A stretch of DNA of 9,527 bases from JAHFRG01 sp041495205 (lineage in GTDB: Bacteria > Pseudomonadota > Gammaproteobacteria > Burkholderiales > JAHFRG01). Below are positions 1 to 5,609 of the stretch, in pieces; within the stretch, counting starts at the first letter, position 1; each line of letters begins with the position of its first letter. The notes beneath the pieces are model-generated. The model was not told where the DNA came from and made no database searches. It was given only the letters and a program-made list of their open reading frames with translations. The position numbers were made by a program, and so were the translations under genes. Location: contig JBGQCF010000056.1 in assembly GCA_041495205.1 (NCBI GenBank), positions 1 to 9,527 of the forward strand. The letters run 5' to 3'.

Positions 1-180
1 CGAGCGACAAAGCAAGCCGCCCGGAAAGCCCCGTCCCTCCGGGTTGCGGCAAAATGCGGCGTCTGCGTCGTTGCGCTCCTTGGCTTCGTAGTCCCGGCTA
101 CGACCTTCGTCGCGCGCCTTGCATCCCTCCGCATTTAGCCAGCAACGCAATCTGCGGAGGACTTAATCAGAGGTTCCCTA
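1..180. repeat. Intergenic repeat element with internal dyads
   Basis: No gene is supported here. The stretch holds two clear dyads: TCGTAG/CTACGA at 86-91 and 98-103 with a 6-base loop, and CCTCCGCA/TGCGGAGG at 126-133 and 153-160 with a 19-base loop. It ends in GGACTTAATCAGAGGTTCCC (159-178), which recurs exactly at 9104-9123. From memory, similar GC-rich blocks are dispersed between genes in several betaproteobacteria, so I read it as a dispersed element; that is inference. The left boundary is not visible because the window begins inside or at the edge of it. Confidence 0.5.
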
Positions 181-225
181 ACCGCGCCATTCCTAATCGG
201 TATTGCTTTTGCGAGTACTCCGGTT

Positions 226-254
226 TTGAGTAGCGGCCCGTGCTGTTCTACAAT
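226..254 (+). promoter_or_regulatory. Sigma70-type promoter for ubiX
   Basis: TTGAGT (226-231) and TACAAT (249-254) are separated by exactly 17 bases, close to the TTGACA-17-TATAAT consensus. Transcription would begin near 261, leaving a short leader before the ATG at 284. The leader is pyrimidine-rich and shows no clear Shine-Dalgarno sequence. The promoter probably also serves the LON-domain gene 26 bases downstream of ubiX. Confidence 0.6.
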
Positions 255-283
255 GCGGAAGTAAAAGCGTCCCTTTCCCCGCC

Positions 284-898
284 ATGAATCCTGCGAAAAC
301 CGTCACCCTCGCCTTCACCGGCGCCTCCGGCATGCCTTATGGCCTGCGCCTTCTGGAATGCCTGATGCTGAACGGCGCACGGGTTTATTTGCTGTATTCG
401 CAGGCGGCGCAGATCGTGGCGCAGCAGGAAATCAACCTGGCTTTGCCTTCCAAGGCCAAAGAGGTCGAGAAATATTTCCGGGATAAATATCATGCCGGCG
501 CCGGGCAGCTTCAAGTATTCGGGCGCGAGGAATGGTTTGCGCCGATTGCTTCCGGCTCCAATCCCAGCGATGCCATGGTGGTGTGCCCGTGCAGCATGGG
601 CACGCTTGCGGCAATCGCCGCGGGATTGAGCGATAACCTGATACAACGCGCCGCGGACGTGATGCTCAAAGAAGGCCGCAAGCTGATATTGGTGCCGCGC
701 GAGACGCCGCTGTCGGCAATCCATCTTGAGAACATGCTGAAGCTGTCCAGAAGCGGAGCGGTTATTCTGCCGGCGAATCCCGGTTTTTACCACCATCCGG
801 CGAGCGTTCAAGACCTGGTTGACTTCGTGGTTGCGAGAATCCTCGACCACCTCGGCATTGCCCACCAACTGGTGGCGCGCTGGGGAAATGGCGGCTAA
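284..898 (+). CDS. ubiX: Flavin prenyltransferase UbiX
   Basis: UbiX joins a dimethylallyl group to reduced FMN, giving the prenylated flavin cofactor used by UbiD-type decarboxylases, for example in ubiquinone synthesis. The 204-residue length is usual for the family. The N-terminal flavin-binding loop TGASG lies at residues 12-16. Residues known to matter in Pseudomonas UbiX fall at the same numbers here: S15, K129, E140, Y169, R185 and W200, with the PCSMGT segment near 102-107 and the VPRETPL segment at 137-143. The ATG at 284 follows a TTGAGT/TACAAT promoter but has no obvious ribosome binding site. The next gene starts 26 bases after the stop, on the same strand, so the two are probably co-transcribed. 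The long minus-strand frame lying over this gene is a codon-bias shadow. Confidence 0.96.
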   Translation: MNPAKTVTLAFTGASGMPYGLRLLECLMLNGARVYLLYSQAAQIVAQQEINLALPSKAKEVEKYFRDKYHAGAGQLQVFGREEWFAPIASGSNPSDAMVVCPCSMGTLAAIAAGLSDNLIQRAADVMLKEGRKLILVPRETPLSAIHLENMLKLSRSGAVILPANPGFYHHPASVQDLVDFVVARILDHLGIAHQLVARWGNGG

Positions 899-924
899 TT
901 GCGCTCGCCCGTTTTTTGAAACCC

Positions 925-1518
925 ATGCTAGCGCAGGAAACACTGCCGATTTTCCCGCTCAATACCGTGCTGTTCCCGGGCGGAATACTTCCGCTCAAAA
1001 TATTCGAGCAGCATTATCTGGACATGAGCACAATCTGCCTGCGCGACAACCGGCCTTTCGGAGTGTGCCTGATCAAGGAAGGAAATGAGACCGGAGTGCC
1101 GGCGGTACCCGAGCAAATCGGCTGCACTGCGGCCATCAGCGAATGGGACATGCAGCAGCTTGGCGTGCTGCATCTCAAGACCGAGGGCGTGCAGCGTTTC
1201 CGCATCCTCAACCGGCAAGTGGCGAAAAACGGCCTCATCAGCGCCAAAGTGATGATGCTTGCGGTGGAAAAACAAACGCCGCTGTCTTCCGAATTGCGCG
1301 ATTGCGCCACCGTGCTGAAGCTCGTTATGGAGAAAATCGGCATAGAGCATTTTCCTTCGCCGCTTAAACTGGACGACGCGACGTGGGTGGGCTACCGGCT
1401 TGCCGAAGTGCTGCCGCTGAAACTTGCGGCAAAACAGGAAATGCTGGAAATCAATGACCCCGCAGCACGCCTGCAAGTCATCCGCAAGTTTCTGGTGCAA
1501 CAAGGTTTGCTTACTTAG
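925..1518 (+). CDS. LON substrate-binding (N-terminal) domain protein
   Basis: This 197-residue protein is a stand-alone version of the LON N-terminal substrate-binding domain. The opening LPIFPLNTVLFPGG and the following LKIFEQHYLDM are the family signature. Later blocks typical of the domain are GVCLIKEG, GCTAAISEWD, LGVLHLKTEGVQRFRI and the helical C-terminal half ending VIRKFLVQQGLL. There is no AAA+ ATPase or Ser-Lys protease domain, so it is not a Lon protease; such proteins are thought to bind proteins or act as adaptors, but their role is poorly defined. I prefer the ATG at 925 to the in-frame TTG at 916, as the protein then begins MLAQETLPIFPL. Neither start has a clear Shine-Dalgarno sequence. 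It follows ubiX by 26 bases and ends 23 bases from the convergent end of mutY. Confidence 0.9.
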   Translation: MLAQETLPIFPLNTVLFPGGILPLKIFEQHYLDMSTICLRDNRPFGVCLIKEGNETGVPAVPEQIGCTAAISEWDMQQLGVLHLKTEGVQRFRILNRQVAKNGLISAKVMMLAVEKQTPLSSELRDCATVLKLVMEKIGIEHFPSPLKLDDATWVGYRLAEVLPLKLAAKQEMLEINDPAARLQVIRKFLVQQGLLT

Positions 1519-1541
1519 TCTTTTCCTGCCCTGCGATAACT

Positions 1542-2588
1542 TTACCAAGTATTAGCCGCAGCTTGTTGCAAAAGCTTGCGCACCGGCGCGGGAAGCGCAG
1601 CGTGTTGCGCATCGTTGACATTCAGCCACAAGCTCCCGGGTTCCATTGCCTGGAATCTCAAGGCTTCCACTTGCAGCAAAATCGGCTGAATGCTCAACTC
1701 AAAATGGCTGAACCCGTGTTGCAGCGGTGGTAACCATTTCGGTTCCCTCACCCGAGCGGCAAAGCGTCCCGCGCAGGCAGCACGCACATCGTCTTCAGGC
1801 GCAATTTCCGGAAAGCTCCACATGCCGGCCCAGACTCCCGCAGGCGGGCGCTTCTCCAACAGCACCTCGCCTTTGTGCAGCAATATCAGCATTACGGTTT
1901 GCCTGTGCGGCAGCGCTTTCCTGGGTCTGGGCGCAGGCAATTCGTTCACTTTCCCGGCTTTAAACGCGACACAGCCGCGTTGTAACGGACATGCCGGACA
2001 ATCCGGATTGCGTCTCAAGCAAACTTCGGCGCCCAAATCCATCAACCCCTGCGTGTACGCCCTGATACCGCGCTTGGGTAACAGCGCTTCGGACTTGCGC
2101 CATAATTGCTCTTGCACTTTTTGTTCGCCGGGATAACCTGCAACACCGAAGCAGCGCGCCAGAACTCGTTTCACGTTGCCATCCAGAATCGCGCGCTTTT
2201 GCCCGAAGGCGAACACGCAAATTGCCGCGGCGGTGGAGCGCCCGATACCGGGTAACTCCATAATGCTGTCGAACCTGTGCGGGAATAGGCCGCGGTGTTC
2301 ATTCATAATGACCTGCGCGGCGCGGTGCAGATTTGCGGCGCGCGAGTAATAGCCCAAACCACTCCAAACGGCGAGCACGTCGTCGAGAGAAGCGCATGCC
2401 AGGCTCTTCATATCGGGGAAACGCTCAACAAACCGCAGGTAGTAGGGAATAACGGTTACGACCTGCGTCTGCTGTAGCATGATTTCGGAAACCCAGATGC
2501 GGTAAGGATCCCGAGTGTTCTGCCACGGCAGGTCATGCCGGCCGTGGCGCTTTTGCCACTCTACGACCTTGGCGGCGAAGCTAGACAT
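1542..2588 (-). CDS. mutY: A/G-specific adenine glycosylase MutY
   Basis: MutY removes adenine mispaired with 8-oxoguanine or guanine, preventing G:C to T:A mutation. Visible in order: catalytic E35 in VSEIMLQQTQV, the helix-hairpin-helix LPGIGRSTAAAI (112-123), catalytic D136 in ILDGNVKRVLAR, and the [4Fe-4S] cluster motif C190-x6-C197-x2-C200-x5-C206. A NUDIX-like C-terminal domain follows, with EKRPPAGVWAGMWSFPE (245-261) and the HGFSHFEL segment (291-298) that recognises 8-oxoG. At 348 residues it is full length and intact. The start at 2588 gives the expected MSSFAAKVVEWQKRHGRHDLPW N-terminus; no good ribosome binding site is seen. Its upstream flank is a copy of the CTGCGTT...GCGGTTCC intergenic motif, and the cassette island lies just beyond, so transcripts of the island could run into mutY. 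Confidence 0.97.
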   Translation of the reverse strand: MSSFAAKVVEWQKRHGRHDLPWQNTRDPYRIWVSEIMLQQTQVVTVIPYYLRFVERFPDMKSLACASLDDVLAVWSGLGYYSRAANLHRAAQVIMNEHRGLFPHRFDSIMELPGIGRSTAAAICVFAFGQKRAILDGNVKRVLARCFGVAGYPGEQKVQEQLWRKSEALLPKRGIRAYTQGLMDLGAEVCLRRNPDCPACPLQRGCVAFKAGKVNELPAPRPRKALPHRQTVMLILLHKGEVLLEKRPPAGVWAGMWSFPEIAPEDDVRAACAGRFAARVREPKWLPPLQHGFSHFELSIQPILLQVEALRFQAMEPGSLWLNVNDAQHAALPAPVRKLLQQAAANTW

Positions 2589-2594
2589 AGATTT

Positions 2595-2631
2595 GGAACC
2601 GCAGATAACGCAGATGAACGCAGATAAGAAT
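2595..2631 (-). repeat. ATCTGCGTT...GCGGTTCC intergenic motif, copy 1
   Basis: On the minus strand this reads as tandem variants of ATCTGCGTT closing with CTGCGGTTCC, immediately upstream of mutY. A related copy in the opposite orientation sits at about 5610-5678, and a more distant one at 6269-6309. I know this motif as a widespread unexplained intergenic sequence in environmental bacteria; its function is unknown. Confidence 0.5.
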
Positions 2632-2668
2632 CAAGCTAAATCTCCAAGAGATTCCAGCAGCAAGTGAA

Positions 2669-2764
2669 CCATAACATTTCAAGTGAGCGGGTGCCGGAGC
2701 ACAACGCGCTGCGGGAACCCAACGGCAACGCTGTTGGGCGCTCCGCTCGACCTGGTGGTTAGCC
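2669..2764 (-). other. attC recombination site of an integron cassette (96 bp)
   Basis: Read on the minus strand, the site runs from core R'' GGCTAAC (2764-2758) to core R' GTTATGG (2675-2669). Between them is an imperfect palindrome. The left arm TAAC-CACC-AGGTCGAGCGG pairs with the reverse complement of the right arm, TAAC-ATTTC-AAGTGAGCGGG, if one C stays unpaired; that matches the extrahelical base needed for recognition of the folded strand. Inner arms include GCCCAAC with GTTGGG. The stop codon TAA of the 318-aa gene lies inside the R'' core, as is usual for cassettes. The R' core is degenerate (GTTATGG rather than GTTRRRY), so this may be the worn last site of the array. Confidence 0.7.
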
Positions 2765-3715
2765 CTCATTGTCTTTGCGGGAGAAGTAATGTTCGTCCTG
2801 CATGCTCGGGAAGCGAACACGGTCTACTCCTTCAAAGTTGCAATGGAAGAGATAGCGATCGCGGAGATGCCACTCAAGAAAGAACGGCCTCTCGCGATAG
2901 TCATGACTGTAGCGATACATGAGCTCCCATAGTTCATATATCCGATAAATACCGAGAAGCAAGGTCCGCTGGAGTGCGGACGATGGCCAAATGATAGCCA
3001 GCAGAATCGCCTCCATGAATTCGAGAACCTCCTCGGTCGAAATCCCTCTCGGCTCCCGCACGTCTAAATGCGTGTAGTAGTCGCGAAGTTCCTTAGCAGT
3101 AATGAGGCTTTTCCAAAAACGATTACTTCTATCGACGCTCCAGTTATACCCGTGCGCGAGCAAGGCGGAGTATCGGTCGAGAACCGGTTGGAAGCGTGAG
3201 CGTTCCTTAATCCTCCCCCTGTTATCAACAAAGTATTCTCGCTCTCGCAGGAAGTTGACCACGACATCCGGAACGGTCGGCACCGTGGCGATCAAGAGCT
3301 CCGATGAATGACGAACAAAGGTCTCAAAACCACTCCAGAAGGTAAGGATCACAGGCGGGTAAAAATGAAGTTCTCCTGCACGTTCCGGCTTCTCGTAGTA
3401 GGCGATGATGCTGTCTGCGAAGAGCCGTAGCGATGACTCGAAGAGGCTTTCCGGGACGTCCTGGTTGCGTGTCAGAGCGTGTATTGCCTCATCGCCTTCA
3501 GGACACAGAAGCGTATACCTATGAGTACTTGCCCCCTCCGAGGAGAAGCCATCTTCAAAGTAAGAGAAATCCAGCGCATGGGCCTCTCGAAGTCGTGGAT
3601 GGGGATACTCCTGAGGCAGGTGCCCGTCTTCATCCGGTTCGGGATGTAGAAGTGCAGCAAGCTCCTCCTTGAAATCATCAAGGCTCATGGCAGGACCTGG
3701 CGGACTGAGCGTCAT
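2759..3715 (-). CDS. Cassette-encoded protein with HEPN-like R-x4-H motif
   Basis: I do not recognise a named family for this 318-residue protein. Residues 120-240 are predicted helical and resemble HEPN domains: a helix GFETFVRHSSELLI (129-142), then LITAKELRDYYTHLD (204-218) carrying R211-D-Y-Y-T-H216, an R-x4-H of the kind that forms the RNase site of HEPN toxins and defence proteins, then the helix TEEVLEFMEAILLAII. The first 80 residues are acidic and less ordered; the C-terminal 60 are rich in aromatic and charged residues. There is no signal peptide. The gene is a single cassette: its ATG lies four bases after the attC core GTTAGCC and its stop codon is inside the next attC. An in-frame ATG at 3688 (residue 10) is an alternative start. 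HEPN nuclease activity is inference from the motif and helical context. Confidence 0.82.
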   Translation of the reverse strand: MTLSPPGPAMSLDDFKEELAALLHPEPDEDGHLPQEYPHPRLREAHALDFSYFEDGFSSEGASTHRYTLLCPEGDEAIHALTRNQDVPESLFESSLRLFADSIIAYYEKPERAGELHFYPPVILTFWSGFETFVRHSSELLIATVPTVPDVVVNFLREREYFVDNRGRIKERSRFQPVLDRYSALLAHGYNWSVDRSNRFWKSLITAKELRDYYTHLDVREPRGISTEEVLEFMEAILLAIIWPSSALQRTLLLGIYRIYELWELMYRYSHDYRERPFFLEWHLRDRYLFHCNFEGVDRVRFPSMQDEHYFSRKDNEG

Positions 3716-3718
3716 GAG

Positions 3719-3776
3719 GGCTAACGCCTTACTTCACGGGCTGCCGTAGGCAGTCCCGTGGAAGGAAATGTTAGGC
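3719..3776 (-). other. attC recombination site of an integron cassette (58 bp)
   Basis: On the minus strand this is a textbook short attC. It starts with R'' GCCTAAC (3776-3770), which fits RYYYAAC, continues TTTCCTTCCACGGGACTGCC, has a TA tip, and returns GGCAGCCCGTGAAGTAAGGC before R' GTTAGCC (3725-3719). CACGGG-CTGCC pairs with GGCAG-CCCGTG, leaving one unpaired base, and GGAAG faces the AAGTAAGGC side. The order of arms, TAACATTTCCTTC on the left and GGCGTTAG on the right, matches that of aadA-type attC sites in gene orientation. The TAA stop of the zinc-ribbon gene is inside R''. Recombination would cut between the G and first T of GTTAGCC. Confidence 0.85.
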
Positions 3777-4151
3777 GGCATTTGGGCCGAGCGGGGCACC
3801 GCCACCTCCTCCAGGCAACGGAGACTTGCAGTACCTACATGCGTCTTGCGCGTTGAAGTTAACCTTGTTGCAGCTTGGGCATTTGATTTCTTGACCCATT
3901 CTACTTTGATCCCCAAGACAGTAAAAGACGATGAGGGCAATTACGGTAAACGGGAGAAGGAGCAACCAAAACAGCGATCGACCCTTCGCTTTCAGATAAA
4001 AGCCGCATGCAGCGATCATGCAGTAACCTACGCCCAAAATAGCAACCTTGAACAGCACACTGTCTGGCGCCTCAGCGAAAATCGATAGAACTAAAGACGC
4101 GAAAAATCCACCAGCTGCGACGTTAGCCTTCTTCACGTAACTCTGTATCAA
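3771..4151 (-). CDS. Cassette-encoded three-helix membrane protein with C-terminal zinc ribbon
   Basis: The family is not recognised. With the chosen start the protein has 126 residues: hydrophobic segments at about 10-27, 32-53 and 60-79, then a zinc ribbon C91-P-S-C94...C105-R-Y-C108 and a glycine-rich tail. The ribbon probably faces the cytoplasm and may bind nucleic acid or a protein partner; that is inference. The frame stays open back to a TTG at 4286 (171 residues), but that extension runs through the 92-bp repeat and is unlikely to be protein. I chose TTG 4151 because GGGAG lies about six bases before it; a GTG at 4136 is an alternative. The stop TAA is inside the R'' core of the attC at 3719-3776, which marks the gene as a cassette gene. 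Confidence 0.72.
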   Translation of the reverse strand: MIQSYVKKANVAAGGFFASLVLSIFAEAPDSVLFKVAILGVGYCMIAACGFYLKAKGRSLFWLLLLPFTVIALIVFYCLGDQSRMGQEIKCPSCNKVNFNAQDACRYCKSPLPGGGGGAPLGPNAA

Positions 4152-4184
4152 TCCGTTCTCCCAGATGTAGTTCAAAGTACGCCG

Positions 4185-4276
4185 AACTAAAAATGGACAC
4201 CAAAAGTGGTTCCTAATCCGGCGAATTTTGCCCTTTGCTGCGTCATCCTGCAAGCAACTCATGCCATTAACAGATT
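4185..4276 (-). repeat. 92-bp direct repeat, copy 1
   Basis: This stretch matches 5489-5580 at close to 90 percent identity and in the same orientation. On the minus strand it ends ATTTTTAGTTCGGC; copy 2 ends ATTTTTAGTTGGGC, so both abut a GTTSGGC integron-type core. It contains a near-palindrome, GGCGAATTTTGCC. It lies between the candidate attC at 4292-4342 and the zinc-ribbon gene. It could be the remnant of an insertion sequence end or a shared leader of the two cassettes. Confidence 0.75.
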
Positions 4277-4291
4277 TCAGGAGCAAGTGAA

Positions 4292-4342
4292 CTATAACGT
4301 GTCATTAACCAGCGGATCGCTCGCGGCCCGTCAACGTTAACA
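4292..4342 (-). other. Candidate degenerate attC site
   Basis: On the minus strand, TGTTAACGT (4342-4334) and ACGTTATAG (4300-4292) form the ends of a short palindrome, with an inner AGCG-ATC-CGCT pairing. TAACGT/ACGTTA pair perfectly, but the rest of the stem is weak, the cores depart from RYYYAAC/GTTRRRY, and 51 bp is short for an attC. It is in the right place, after the membrane-protein gene and before the next cassette gene. Its R' flank is nearly identical to that of the attC at 2669-2764. Confidence 0.4.
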
Positions 4343-4361
4343 GATAATTTGGCCTTTACGC

Positions 4362-4784
4362 TTATTCATACGACACTCTCTTTGCCTCGGCAAAGCCACG
4401 GGCGATTCGAGCACCGACGAAGATTGCAACCGCTTGCAAGACAAAGAGAACGAGCTGACCAAGAGACGACCGTCCCGAAGAATAACCGGCTATGCCGAAA
4501 AGGAAGAGCAGCATGGTTAGTACCCCGACAACAGAGATAAAACTTACGTAAAGAGTTGGGACGGGAACGAACCGGAACAGTCGACTGGTTACGAACACCG
4601 CGAAATAGCCCGCAACGCCTGGACTCAATACCCACATAAGGAAGACATGAACGATGAAAAACAAACTACCCTGCGGTCGCGCTTCAATTGCGACAAGACC
4701 CATCACATAAAATAAGCCCCCGATGAATAACCAGCCGAGGACCAATACCACCAGAGACGTGACAACCGCAAGAACGGCCTTCAT
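4362..4784 (-). CDS. Small four-helix membrane protein, unknown function
   Basis: The 140-residue protein has four strongly hydrophobic segments, at about 4-31, 41-66, 78-101 and 107-127, with few charged residues between them and a basic C-terminal tail (GARIARGFAEAKRVSYE). It is almost certainly an inner-membrane protein; no family or catalytic motif is recognised. The first segment could act as an uncleaved signal anchor. The ATG at 4784 lies only five bases after the stop codon of the 88-aa gene, and that spacing (TAG-CTGAA-ATG) points to translational coupling. The two probably form one two-gene cassette or operon and may work together in the membrane. Codon use is visibly more AT-rich than in ubiX or mutY, consistent with acquired DNA. 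Confidence 0.75.
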   Translation of the reverse strand: MKAVLAVVTSLVVLVLGWLFIGGLFYVMGLVAIEARPQGSLFFIVHVFLMWVLSPGVAGYFAVFVTSRLFRFVPVPTLYVSFISVVGVLTMLLFLFGIAGYSSGRSSLGQLVLFVLQAVAIFVGARIARGFAEAKRVSYE

Positions 4785-4789
4785 TTCAG

Positions 4790-5056
4790 CTAGTCTTTGT
4801 CAATAGCCGCACCGATTGCGTACAAGATGGCTGCCGCAATGCCGCTACCGTAAACAAGAAGTAACGGAAACCAATTGCCCTTCGCGATAGCCGCGTACCA
4901 TGGCGCAAAGTAAAGAGTAAAGGGCAGCAGAAAAAAAGCGATTGCTCCCCCAATGAACCCTAACGCATCAGTAATTATTCCGAGGCAAATAAAAAGTCCC
5001 CATAAGCCGCCGACGACATAAATGATGCCAGCAGGAATCTTGAATATTGAACCCAT
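4790..5056 (-). CDS. Small three-helix membrane protein, unknown function
   Basis: The 88-residue protein is nearly all membrane segment: about 7-29, 32-53 and 63-84, ending in a short charged tail (AIDKD). A FAPWYAAIAKGNWFPLLLVYGSG stretch links helices two and three and carries a conserved-looking Trp-Tyr and Asn-Trp-Phe-Pro. No known family is recognised. A very strong ribosome binding site, AAAGGGGGAGG, directly precedes the ATG at 5056; the same GGGGGAGG is used by the 110-aa gene upstream. It is coupled to the 140-aa membrane protein gene five bases downstream. A role in transport, immunity or membrane stress would be a guess. Confidence 0.72.
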   Translation of the reverse strand: MGSIFKIPAGIIYVVGGLWGLFICLGIITDALGFIGGAIAFFLLPFTLYFAPWYAAIAKGNWFPLLLVYGSGIAAAILYAIGAAIDKD

Positions 5057-5104
5057 CCTCCCCCTTTCTACTGAAGCTCGAGGTCGAAGTTCAGCGGACG
5101 GCCC

Positions 5105-5111
5105 GTTGGGC
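5105..5111 (-). other. Possible attC core remnant GCCCAAC
   Basis: On the minus strand GCCCAAC fits the R'' consensus RYYYAAC and is the exact complement of the GTTGGGC at the start of the 110-aa gene (5491-5485). It is followed by CGCTGAACTTCGACC, which resembles the L' arm of Xanthomonas-type attC sites, but no GTTRRRY core closes the structure. It may be the remains of a deleted attC. Confidence 0.3.
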
Positions 5112-5128
5112 GGGCAACTTTGGATTGG

Positions 5129-5461
5129 CTAGCCACGGGCGTATTTCCCTCTCATCTCGGCAATTGCAGCGTTTACCTCTTCTTTGGGGTGTGTGCCAGA
5201 TTCAAGGATCGCTGTGAATACGGTAAGCCAGAAGATCTCCGTAGGGCCTTGTAGCAGAACTGGATACTTGGCTTGCAAGAACTGCTGTATTGGCTGAACA
5301 AAGAAATCGATTTTCTGAGACAAAGGGATCTCAGCCTTCAGCTTAACCGTTTGGTTGAATTGAATCCATTTGTCCGTGACGTCTTCGCGAGCCACGGCGG
5401 TCAGTCTATTTAGCTCCTCAGCGGAAGGAACAGCTTGGCGTTTCTTAAAGAGACCGAACAT
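5129..5461 (-). CDS. Small soluble cassette protein, unknown function
   Basis: The 110-residue protein is not recognised. It opens MFGLFKKRQAVPSAEELNRL, then is mostly helical with an amphipathic pattern (residues 14-50), a segment PIQQFLQAKYPVLLQGPTEIFWLTVFTAILESGTHPKEEV (57-96) and a basic end MRGKYARG. There is no signal peptide or membrane helix, so it should be cytoplasmic. The ATG at 5461 follows a strong GGGGGAGG ribosome binding site about eight bases upstream. Just before that, on the minus strand, is GTTGGGC (5491-5485), a perfect GTTRRRY core, so the gene starts where a cassette should start. Its TAG stop lies in GGCTAGCC, one base from the GGCTAACC core seen at 2764. Confidence 0.75.
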   Translation of the reverse strand: MFGLFKKRQAVPSAEELNRLTAVAREDVTDKWIQFNQTVKLKAEIPLSQKIDFFVQPIQQFLQAKYPVLLQGPTEIFWLTVFTAILESGTHPKEEVNAAIAEMRGKYARG

Positions 5462-5488
5462 GTGAGATTCCTCCCCCTGGTGAAGCCC

Positions 5489-5580
5489 AACTAAAAATAG
5501 ACATCATAAAGTGGTGCCTAATCCGGCAATTTTGCCTTTTGCTGCGTCATCCTGCAAGCAATTCAAGCCATTAACAGATT
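5489..5580 (-). repeat. 92-bp direct repeat, copy 2
   Basis: This is the partner of the repeat at 4185-4276, the same length and with about ten differences including compensating one-base indels. On the minus strand it ends at the GTTGGGC core that opens the 110-aa cassette gene. On its other side the sequence changes to AT-richer intergenic DNA and the motif copy at 5610-5678. Confidence 0.75.
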
Positions 5581-5609
5581 CGAGCGATTAAAATATCCCG
5601 CACGGGTTT

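Noticed and set aside
248..943. 231-residue minus-strand open frame over ubiX
   Set aside because: It mirrors the codon bias of ubiX, has no family features, and ubiX has all its active-site residues.
928..1548. 206-residue minus-strand open frame over the LON-domain gene
   Set aside because: The + strand frame has the LON N-terminal signature; the minus frame is rich in His, Gln and Arg as shadow frames are.
2581..2820. 79-residue minus-strand frame spanning the attC and the end of the HEPN-like gene
   Set aside because: It runs through the attC palindrome and the intergenic motif and has no ribosome binding site or protein-like pattern.
4152..4286. N-terminal extension of the zinc-ribbon protein to TTG 4286
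   Set aside because: It translates the 92-bp repeat, which is non-coding at its other copy, and a better-placed TTG with GGGAG lies at 4151.
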